A stretch of 17,749 nt of DNA from an uncultured Synechococcus sp. (GTDB lineage Bacteria; Cyanobacteriota; Cyanobacteriia; PCC-6307; Cyanobiaceae), in NCBI GenBank assembly GCA_937975655.1, contig CALJTZ010000420.1, positions 1 through 17,749 on the forward strand, in the 5' to 3' direction. Under the pieces are notes generated by a model. That model did no database searches. It saw nothing but the letters and a program-made list of their open reading frames with translations, and was not told where the DNA came from. Within the stretch, counting starts at the first letter, position 1. Each line of letters begins with the position of its first letter. Of this stretch, positions 7,859 to 14,903 are shown in pieces. A program made the position numbers and the translations under genes.

Positions 7859-7995
7859 TGTGCTCAAGTGTGGCTTTTCAGCAATCTTAGGGTCGGGAGA
7901 CGATATTGGCAGGATTGGGGGCCGGCTATGTGGGACAAAAATTTAGGATCACACCTTAGGGTGCAACGGGAGGTGGCCCTGAGATTCATCCCCGA

Positions 7996-9303
7996 TTAAC
8001 CAGTGAATTCGCTGTTATAGGCCTCTTCGCCGTGGGCGTTGATATCGAGGCCCTGCTGTTCCTGAATGTCGTTCACCCGCAGGGGCATCACCAGGCGAAT
8101 TAGCTGCAGAATCACGTAGGTGCCCACCCCCACAAACAGGATCGTGAATCCTGCAGCCTTGAGCTGAATCCAGAGCTGCCCGAACTGGCCCACCAGCAGT
8201 CCGTCGGCGCCAGCGGGGTTGAGGCTCTTCAACGTGAACACGCCCGTGAGCAGGGTACCGAGCAAACCCGCCACACCATGCACCGGCAGCACATCGAGGC
8301 TGTCATCAAGACGCCAACGGTTCTTGAGTTGCAGGGCATAGCTGCACACCAGCGCCGCCGCAAAGCCGATCAGCACGGCCGCCAGTGGGCTCACAAAGCC
8401 GGCCGCTGGGGTAATCGCCACCAGGCCGGCCACCGCACCAGTGGCCACACCCACGGCAGTGGGCTTACCGCGCTGCCAGGTTTCCAGCAGCATCCAACCG
8501 AGGGCCGCAGCAGCACCGGCGGTGTTGGTGGTGAGGCAGGCCAGGGAGGCCAGATTGCCGGCCACTAGCCCGCTGCCTCCATTGAAACCAAACCAGCCGA
8601 ACCAGAGCAGGCCCGCGCCCATCAGGATGAAGGGCACGTTGTGGGGTGGGGCGGCATAGCCCACGCCGCCACTGCGGCGCCGGCCTACCACCACCGCCGC
8701 AACGGCAGCGGCCACACCGGAGGCCAGTTCCACCACCAGGCCACCCGCGAAGTCGATGGCACCGAGGCCGGAGCTGCCCAGGAACCCACCTGGGCCCCAC
8801 ACCATGTGGGCCAGGGGCAGATAGATGAAGGTGCTCCAGAGCAGCAGAAACACCATCCAGGCGCGGAAATGCATCCGCTCCACCACCGCACCGGAAATCA
8901 AGGCCGGCGTGATGATCGCGAAGGTGGCCTGGAACAGGGCCACGGCACCATGACTGAGTTGGCCATCGCCATAGGGAGCCGACCAGTTGCTGAGTCCTGC
9001 CCACTGCAACCCACCGATGAAGGGAGCCAGCGGGCCGCTGCCGGGAGAGAAAGCCAGGCTGTAGCCGAACAACACCCAGAGCACACTCACCAGGGCCATG
9101 GCGGTGAAGCTCATCACCATGGTGTTGAGCACGTTGCGGCTGCGCACAAAGCCCGCATAGAAGAGGGCCAGGGCTGGCGTCATCATCAGCACCAGGGCCG
9201 CACTCACCAGCACAAAGCCGTTGTTGGCGCTGCGAAGGGCCAGATCAGTTGCAAACAGCAGCGGCACAGCTGAGCCAAAAGCAGGCGCCACCCTGAAGGC
9301 CAA
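7996..9303 (-). CDS. amt: Ammonium transporter, Amt family
   Basis: The roughly 435-residue polytopic membrane protein conducts ammonium into the cell. Visible family landmarks are LMMTPALALFYAGFVRSRNVLN in the first helix, ISGAVVERMHFRAW, APPHNVPFILMGAGLLWFGW (first pore His), FGFNGGSGL, LDVLPVHGVAGLLGTL (second pore His), and the conserved tail ending GLDINAHGEEAYNSEF, which couples to PII proteins in relatives. The start is uncertain. The longest frame begins with TTG at 9303, with GTG alternatives at 9291 and 9267. A perfect NtcA box at 9318-9331 lies so close that a transcript initiated at the usual spacing would favour the shorter form starting at 9267. Regulation by nitrogen limitation is therefore likely. 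Confidence 0.95.
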   Translation of the reverse strand: MAFRVAPAFGSAVPLLFATDLALRSANNGFVLVSAALVLMMTPALALFYAGFVRSRNVLNTMVMSFTAMALVSVLWVLFGYSLAFSPGSGPLAPFIGGLQWAGLSNWSAPYGDGQLSHGAVALFQATFAIITPALISGAVVERMHFRAWMVFLLLWSTFIYLPLAHMVWGPGGFLGSSGLGAIDFAGGLVVELASGVAAAVAAVVVGRRRSGGVGYAAPPHNVPFILMGAGLLWFGWFGFNGGSGLVAGNLASLACLTTNTAGAAAALGWMLLETWQRGKPTAVGVATGAVAGLVAITPAAGFVSPLAAVLIGFAAALVCSYALQLKNRWRLDDSLDVLPVHGVAGLLGTLLTGVFTLKSLNPAGADGLLVGQFGQLWIQLKAAGFTILFVGVGTYVILQLIRLVMPLRVNDIQEQQGLDINAHGEEAYNSEFTG

Positions 9304-9317
9304 CGGGCGCCCAGCTG

Positions 9318-9331
9318 GTAGCTATCGCTAC
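9318..9331 (-). promoter_or_regulatory. NtcA-binding site (GTA-N8-TAC) upstream of amt
   Basis: The bases GTAGCTATCGCTAC match the cyanobacterial NtcA consensus GTA-N8-TAC exactly and are nearly palindromic (GGTAGC...GCTACC flanks). NtcA activates nitrogen-uptake genes when 2-oxoglutarate is high, usually from a site centred near -41.5. The box lies 14 bases upstream of the longest possible amt start. A clear TAnnnT -10 box is not visible at the ideal distance. Confidence 0.8.
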
Positions 9332-9402
9332 CAAAAGGGGCTTTCAAGGTGTCAACTGATACAGCGGCGATCAGTGGGCACCGGGTGGTCACCGTGCAAC
9401 AT

Positions 9403-9430
9403 AAAAGGGCAGAAGGAAAACCCTCTGCCC
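9403..9430 (-). terminator. Rho-independent terminator after groEL
   Basis: Read on the minus strand, GGGCAGA (9430-9424) and TCTGCCC (9413-9407) form a perfect seven-base stem around a 10-base loop, followed directly by TTTTAT (9406-9401). It lies 46 bases beyond the groEL stop and separates groESL from the amt control region. Confidence 0.85.
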
Positions 9431-9476
9431 TCGCATCCGATGAAGGAGTAAGGCCCCGAAGGACCCCATCCGGCGA

Positions 9477-11111
9477 TCAGTAGTCGAAGTCGCCGCCGCC
9501 CATGCCGCCGCCGGCAGGAGCTGCATCCTTCTTCTCGGGCATGTCAGCCACGATGCACTCGGTGGTCAGCACCATGCCGGCGATGGAGGCGGCATTCTGC
9601 AGACCGGAGCGGGTCACCTTGGCGGGGTCCACGATGCCGGCAGCCAGCATGTCGACGTACTCGCCGGTGGCGGCGTTGTAGCCCTCGTTGAAGGGCTTGT
9701 TCTTCACGTGCTCGGCCACCACGGCGCCGTTCACACCGGCGTTCTCGGCGATGCGCTTCAGGGGCGCGGTGAGGGCGGAAGCCACGATCTGGGCTCCGAT
9801 CAGCTCTTCGCCGGAGAGGTTGGCCGCAGCCCACTCCTCGAGGGCGGGAGCCAGGTGGGCCAGGGTGGTGCCACCACCGGGAACGATGCCCTCTTCAACA
9901 GCCGCCTTGGTGGCGTTGATGGCGTCTTCCAGGCGCAGCTTCTTGTCCTTCATCTCGGTCTCGGTGGCGGCACCCACCTTGACCACGGCCACACCGCCGC
10001 TCAACTTGGCCAGACGCTCCTGCAGCTTCTCCTTGTCATAGGAGGAGTCGGTTTCGTCCATCTGCTTGCGGATCTGCTCGCAGCGGGCCTTCACGGCCAC
10101 CTCGTTGCCTTCGGCCACGATGGTGGTGGTGTCCTTGTTGATGGTGATGCGGCGGGCGGTGCCCAGCATCTCCAGCTTGGCGTTCTCCAGCTTGAGGCCG
10201 GCGTCCTCGGTGATCAGCTGACCGTTGGTGAGAACGGCGATGTCCTCGAGCATGGCCTTGCGGCGATCGCCGAAACCAGGAGCCTTCACGGCAGCCACGT
10301 TCAGCACACCGCGCAGGCGGTTCACCACGAGGGTGGCGAGGGCTTCCTTCTCGATGTCCTCAGCGATGATCAGCAGGGGCTTGCCGGTACGGGCGATCTG
10401 CTCGAGCACGGGCACCAGGTCCTGCACCAGGCCGATCTTCTTGTCGGTGAGCAGGATGTAGGGCTCCTCGAGCACCGCTTCCATGCGCTCGGTGTCAGTC
10501 GCGAAGTAGGGCGAGATGTAGCCCTTGTCGAAGCGCATGCCCTCGGTGACCTCCAGCTCGGTGGTCATCGACTTGCCTTCTTCCAGGGAGATCACGCCCT
10601 CCTGGCCCACCTTGTCCATGGCGTCGGCGATCATCTGGCCGACTTCCTCGTCGTTACCGGCCGAGATGGTGCCCACCTGGGCAATGGCGCTGCTGCCGGT
10701 GATGGGCTTGGCGTGCTCCTTGATCTTGCCGACCAGGAACTCGGAGGCCTTGTCGATGCCCTTCTTGAGGGTGATGGCGTTGGCGCCGGCGGCCACGTTG
10801 CGCAGACCCGCCTTGACCATGGCGTGTGCCAGGACGGTGGCGGTGGTGGTGCCGTCACCGGCAGCGTCGTTGGTCTTAGAGGCGGCCTGACGGATCAGGG
10901 CCACACCGGTGTTCTCGATGTGGTCTTCCAGCTCGATTTCCTTGGCGATGGTGACGCCGTCGTTGATGATCTGAGGAGCACCGAACTTCTTCTCCAGCAC
11001 CACGTTGCGGCCCTTGGGACCCAGGGTCACGGCAACGGCTTCGGCCAGGGTGTCGATGCCTTTCTCGAGGGCGCGACGGGCTTGCTCGTTATAAATAATG
11101 CGCTTAGCCAT
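9477..11111 (-). CDS. groEL: Chaperonin GroEL (60 kDa, GroES-linked copy)
   Basis: The full-length 544-residue type I chaperonin folds proteins in an ATP-driven double ring with GroES. Landmarks include TLGPKGRNVVLEKKFGAP, the ATP-site motif AGDGTTTATVLA, AVKAPGFGDRRKAMLEDIA, and the equatorial VEEGIVPGGGTTL. The C-terminus ends in a short glycine/methionine tail (GGGMGGGDFDY) like that of the GroES-linked cyanobacterial GroEL1. The ATG at 11111 matches the family start (MAKRIIYNEQARRALEKG). It lies 57 bases downstream of groES in one operon. Control is therefore expected from the promoter and CIRCE element upstream of groES, with the strong terminator at 9403-9430 closing the unit. Confidence 0.98.
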   Translation of the reverse strand: MAKRIIYNEQARRALEKGIDTLAEAVAVTLGPKGRNVVLEKKFGAPQIINDGVTIAKEIELEDHIENTGVALIRQAASKTNDAAGDGTTTATVLAHAMVKAGLRNVAAGANAITLKKGIDKASEFLVGKIKEHAKPITGSSAIAQVGTISAGNDEEVGQMIADAMDKVGQEGVISLEEGKSMTTELEVTEGMRFDKGYISPYFATDTERMEAVLEEPYILLTDKKIGLVQDLVPVLEQIARTGKPLLIIAEDIEKEALATLVVNRLRGVLNVAAVKAPGFGDRRKAMLEDIAVLTNGQLITEDAGLKLENAKLEMLGTARRITINKDTTTIVAEGNEVAVKARCEQIRKQMDETDSSYDKEKLQERLAKLSGGVAVVKVGAATETEMKDKKLRLEDAINATKAAVEEGIVPGGGTTLAHLAPALEEWAAANLSGEELIGAQIVASALTAPLKRIAENAGVNGAVVAEHVKNKPFNEGYNAATGEYVDMLAAGIVDPAKVTRSGLQNAASIAGMVLTTECIVADMPEKKDAAPAGGGMGGGDFDY

Positions 11112-11168
11112 GAGCGTTTCTGGTGGGGATGGATGGAGTCAATGAACTGAAAACCTGGGCGCTGCGCG

Positions 11169-11480
11169 TCAGTTGACGACGGCCAGGATGTCCTTCTCGG
11201 AGAGCAGCACGTACTCGTCGCTGCCGAGCTTGATGTCGGTACCGGCGTACTTGCTGTACAGCACCTTGTCGCCAATGCTCACCTCAGGAGCCTGACGGGT
11301 GCCGTCGTCGTTGCGCTTGCCAGGGCCGATCTGCACCACCTCGCCCACTTGGGGCTTTTCCTTGGCGGTGTCGGGCAGCAAGATGCCGCCGGCGGTTTTC
11401 TCTTCAGACTCGGAGACCTTGATGAAGATGCGGTCGCCGAGGGGCTTGACGGTGGAAACGCTGAGGGAAACAGCAGCCAT
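11169..11480 (-). CDS. groES: Co-chaperonin GroES
   Basis: The 103-residue protein caps the GroEL ring. Visible motifs are VKPLGDRIFIKVSESEEKT, the mobile loop EKTAGGILLPDTAKEKPQ that binds GroEL, the roof segment GPGKRNDDG, and the C-terminal EYVLLSEKDILAVV. The ATG at 11480 matches the family start (MAAVSLSVSTVKPL). A longer open frame reaching 11567 would run into the CIRCE operator and is rejected. It is the first gene of the groESL operon. Its leader of about 80 bases from the operator to the start codon is full of short hairpins. Confidence 0.98.
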   Translation of the reverse strand: MAAVSLSVSTVKPLGDRIFIKVSESEEKTAGGILLPDTAKEKPQVGEVVQIGPGKRNDDGTRQAPEVSIGDKVLYSKYAGTDIKLGSDEYVLLSEKDILAVVN

Positions 11481-11497
11481 GGATGGATTGCGATGAG

Positions 11498-11523
11498 GGT
11501 TGCGAAACCAGGTTGCGAAACCA
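11498..11523 (-). repeat. Perfect tandem duplication of 13 bases in the groES leader
   Basis: GGTTGCGAAACCA occurs at 11498-11510 and again at 11511-11523 with no gap. Each unit is itself a small inverted repeat (GGTT and AACC around a four-base loop), so the groES mRNA leader can form two identical mini-hairpins side by side, ending about 18 bases before the start codon. Confidence 0.75.
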
Positions 11524-11540
11524 TTGGCATGGCGCCAATG
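11522..11540 (-). promoter_or_regulatory. Seven-base hairpin in the groES leader
   Basis: CATTGGC (11522-11528) and GCCAATG (11534-11540) are perfect inverted repeats around the five bases ATGGC. The hairpin lies between the CIRCE operator and the tandem 13-base repeat, in the transcribed groES leader. No T run follows, so it is not a terminator. Confidence 0.55.
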
Positions 11541-11560
11541 ACGCCACAGTTGGCAACGAG

Positions 11561-11587
11561 TTAGCACTCGCGTGCCTTGAGTGCCAA
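11561..11587 (-). promoter_or_regulatory. CIRCE operator (HrcA site) upstream of groES
   Basis: TTAGCACTC (11561-11569), nine bases, then GAGTGCCAA (11579-11587). The CIRCE consensus is TTAGCACTC-N9-GAGTGCTAA, so there is one mismatch, in the second arm. In cyanobacteria and many other bacteria the HrcA repressor binds this element and is lost from it on heat shock. Here it directly abuts the proposed -10 box, so a bound repressor would block initiation. hrcA is not in this window. Confidence 0.92.
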
Positions 11588-11615
11588 CCTATGGGGGCGG
11601 CCACCCCCCGGGCAA
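11588..11615 (-). promoter_or_regulatory. Proposed sigma-70-type promoter of groESL
   Basis: On the minus strand TTGCCC (11615-11610) and CATAGG (11593-11588) are spaced by 16 bases and resemble -35 and -10 boxes. The -10 box touches the CIRCE element. The match is moderate and the assignment rests on position as much as on sequence. Confidence 0.5.
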
Positions 11616-11625
11616 GGCGCCGCCG

Positions 11626-11641
11626 GGGCGGTTGACCGAAC
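11626..11641 (-). promoter_or_regulatory. Near-match to the cyanobacterial groE K-box
   Basis: On the minus strand GTTCGG-TCAA-CCGCCC lies just upstream of the proposed -35 box. From memory, the K-box described upstream of cyanobacterial groE genes is GTTCGG-NNAN-CCNNAC, linked to light and heat induction independent of HrcA. This site matches at every fixed base except one (C for A in the last half). Confidence 0.5.
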
Positions 11642-11692
11642 TCGCGATGGCGCGGAACCGAACAGGGCTGGGCGAGCCTGCGGGACCAGCCA

Positions 11693-11704
11693 CCTGACGT
11701 CAGG
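11693..11704. promoter_or_regulatory. Perfect 12-base palindrome upstream of atpD
   Basis: CCTGACGTCAGG reads the same on both strands. It lies eight bases before a TAAGGT sequence (11713-11718) that fits a loose TAnnnT -10 box for atpD, and 71 bases before the atpD start. The position would suit an operator or activator site. No known regulator is recognised for it. Confidence 0.4.
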
Positions 11705-11775
11705 CGCAGTGGTAAGGTTGCGCCGCTTCGGGCGGGATTGGTTCCCGCTGCGCGCTCCCCGCGACTTCCTTACAT

Positions 11776-13236
<1,461 letters not shown>

Positions 13237-13241
13237 TCCTC

Positions 13242-13649
13242 ATGTCCCTGACTCTTCGTGTCCTCGCTCCTGACCAGAGCGTCTTCGACGGCAATGCCGA
13301 CGAAGTGATCCTGCCCAGCACCACCGGTCAGCTCGGCATCCTGCCCGGCCACGTGTCCCTGCTCACTGCCCTGGATACAGGCGTGCTGCGGGTCCGTGAT
13401 GCCGGTGGCTGGAAGGCCATTGCCCTTCTCGGCGGTTTTGCCGAAGTGGAATCCGACGAGGTAACGGTGCTGGTGAACGGCGCCGAGCTTGGTTCGGCCA
13501 TCAACGCCGAAGCGGCTGCCCAGGAGCTGGAAACAGCCAAGGGTGCCGCCGCCAAGTTCGAGGGCCAGGCCCCCAGCACTGAGAAGGTGAAGGCCCAGCA
13601 GGAGCTGGCCCGCGCCCGTGCTCGCCTGCAGGCCACCAAGGCCAACTGA
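13242..13649 (+). CDS. atpC: F1F0 ATP synthase subunit epsilon
   Basis: The 135-residue subunit belongs to the F1 central stalk, where it helps couple rotation and can inhibit ATP hydrolysis. The N-terminal beta-sandwich is clear (LRVLAPDQSVFDGNADEVIL, TTGQLGILPGHVSLLTALD, GGFAEVESDEVTVLVNGAE), followed by a C-terminal helical hairpin rich in Ala, Glu and Lys (residues about 88-134). The length is typical of cyanobacteria and chloroplasts. The gene starts 5 bases after atpD and shares its transcript, which ends at the hairpin 13685-13707. Confidence 0.97.
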   Translation: MSLTLRVLAPDQSVFDGNADEVILPSTTGQLGILPGHVSLLTALDTGVLRVRDAGGWKAIALLGGFAEVESDEVTVLVNGAELGSAINAEAAAQELETAKGAAAKFEGQAPSTEKVKAQQELARARARLQATKAN

Positions 13650-13684
13650 TTCAACGATCGAGCCACCGATCCACGCACTCCTTG

Positions 13685-13712
13685 CCCCCTGGTCTCTGGC
13701 CAGGGGGTTCTT
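13685..13712 (+). terminator. Terminator of the atpD-atpC operon
   Basis: CCCCCTGG (13685-13692) and CCAGGGGG (13700-13707) form a perfect eight-base stem with a seven-base loop, followed by TTCTTG. The T run is broken, but the strong stem 36 bases after the atpC stop makes a terminator the best reading. Confidence 0.75.
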
Positions 13713-13755
13713 GCTGGAAACGCTGCCGAGCCCATCGATAAATTTGCGAGCAATG

Positions 13756-13785
13756 GCGCACAACAGCCAGGTGCACAACAGCCAG
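13756..13785 (+). repeat. Two adjacent 15-base repeats before the rhomboid-like gene
   Basis: GCGCACAACAGCCAG (13756-13770) is followed at once by GTGCACAACAGCCAG (13771-13785), differing at one base. The second copy ends on the first base of the proposed GTG start at 13785. They look like a local tandem duplication. No regulatory role is evident. Confidence 0.6.
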
Positions 13786-14903
13786 TGGTGAACAGCACCG
13801 GGCAACGGCTGGGACTCCAGCTCAAGGGCTGGATGGAAGCAGGCGGCGCCGGGCTCGAGAGCGGCCAGGCCCTGGGCAATCGCCTGGTGGATGCCCTCGG
13901 AGCTGACGACAGGCTGAAGGGGCCGGTTCGGGATCTCGCCAGCCAGCGCCTGCTGCTCCAGGCTCTCCACCAGGAGGGCGCCGCCCAGCGCTCGGCCCTC
14001 AGCAGCCTGGCTGAGCAGCTCGCCAGCACCTACGCCCCCGCAGTGCTGCAGGAACTGCTCGACCTGCTGGAAGCCGCCACGGGCGTGGCCATGCCGCGCC
14101 AACCAGCGCAAGGGCCCCAGGCCCTGCTCAGCCCAAAGCCCAAACCCTCGCGGGCGACCCGGCCCTGGGGAAGCGTCGTCCAGGAGCTGAGGCCCTTCGC
14201 CCCAGGCCTGGCCTTGGCGGCAGGCGGAGCCCTGGTGCTCAGCTGGGCCAGCCGGGAGCTGGATCGCGAACTGTTTGAAGGCCTGGGCTGGAGCGGCGGC
14301 GTGGTGCTGGTGGTGGTGCTGGGGCTGCTGCAGGCCCTGGCCCTCGGCCCACTGAAACGGTGGCGCCGCCACTGGATTCTCAACGAGCAATCCGCCGGTG
14401 AACCCAGACAGGCCTGGCGCTGGCTGGCGGCTCCGTGGGTGCATGCCAAGAGCGCCGAGGCAGCCGTGAACCTGGTAGCCCTGCTGATCCTGCTGGGCAA
14501 TTCAGCCCTGCAGTTGGGTGATGTGGTGCTGCGCTACAGCCTCACAGCCCTGGCCACCCTGATGCTCTCCGCGGTGATGGCCCAGCGCTTCGCCGTGGTG
14601 AGAACCTGGTCGGGTGCCTCTGGATCCATCAGCGCCCTCATCGCCCTGGGCGCGAGCCTGAGCGTGCTGCACTGGCGGCAGCTCAGCTTCAACGCGGGGC
14701 CCATCGCCATTCCCGCCTGGGTGTTGCTGCTGGTGTACGGGGCCCTGCAACTGGGCTGGCAACTGCCCCGTCAGGCGGATGGCGATGTCAGTCGTCCCCT
14801 GGAGCGCCTGCTCAGCTGCCAGTGGTGGTGGGGGTTGGTGCTAGGCGTGGTGTGGGGCCTGATCAGCTGGGGGCAGAGCTGGCTGAAGGCGTCAGCCGGC
14901 TGA
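13785..14903 (+). CDS. Seven-helix membrane protein resembling a degenerate rhomboid
   Basis: I do not recognise an established gene name. The 372-residue product has a soluble helical N-terminus (about 1-100), a Pro/Lys linker (about 105-125), then hydrophobic segments near 138-155, 171-190, 226-243, 250-268, 280-296, 308-325 and 346-362. Around the third helix, WRWLAAPWVHAKSAEAAVNL echoes the rhomboid 'RLLTAPFLHA...HLLFN' entry. Before the fifth, WSGASGSISALIALGA echoes the rhomboid active-site GxSG (Ser279). However, the second loop His is Ala or Glu here, and the last helix has no histidine where the catalytic one is expected. A rhomboid-like pseudoprotease is my inference; an unrelated membrane protein remains possible. 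The start is a GTG (13785 or 13788). The end overlaps the convergent PBP gene by 12 bases. Confidence 0.75.
   Translation: MVNSTGQRLGLQLKGWMEAGGAGLESGQALGNRLVDALGADDRLKGPVRDLASQRLLLQALHQEGAAQRSALSSLAEQLASTYAPAVLQELLDLLEAATGVAMPRQPAQGPQALLSPKPKPSRATRPWGSVVQELRPFAPGLALAAGGALVLSWASRELDRELFEGLGWSGGVVLVVVLGLLQALALGPLKRWRRHWILNEQSAGEPRQAWRWLAAPWVHAKSAEAAVNLVALLILLGNSALQLGDVVLRYSLTALATLMLSAVMAQRFAVVRTWSGASGSISALIALGASLSVLHWRQLSFNAGPIAIPAWVLLLVYGALQLGWQLPRQADGDVSRPLERLLSCQWWWGLVLGVVWGLISWGQSWLKASAG

Noticed and set aside
7868..7995. Possible Pho box upstream of the phosphoesterase gene
   Set aside because: On the minus strand two CCTAA units occur, but they are 13 bases apart instead of the 11-base period of Pho boxes, and they match the consensus poorly.
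7950..7995. Terminator after amt
   Set aside because: Only a four-base CACC/GGTG stem is present on the minus strand, too weak to call, so amt and the phosphoesterase may be partly cotranscribed.
9708..11150. Open frame of about 480 codons antisense to groEL
   Set aside because: groEL is complete and unmistakable on the other strand. The antisense product is rich in His, Gly, Leu and Val, typical of a reversed GC-rich codon pattern.
13753..13791. Twelve-codon frame (ATG to TGA) overlapping the start of the rhomboid-like gene
   Set aside because: It is produced by the 15-base tandem repeat, has no ribosome binding site, and nothing suggests a leader peptide.
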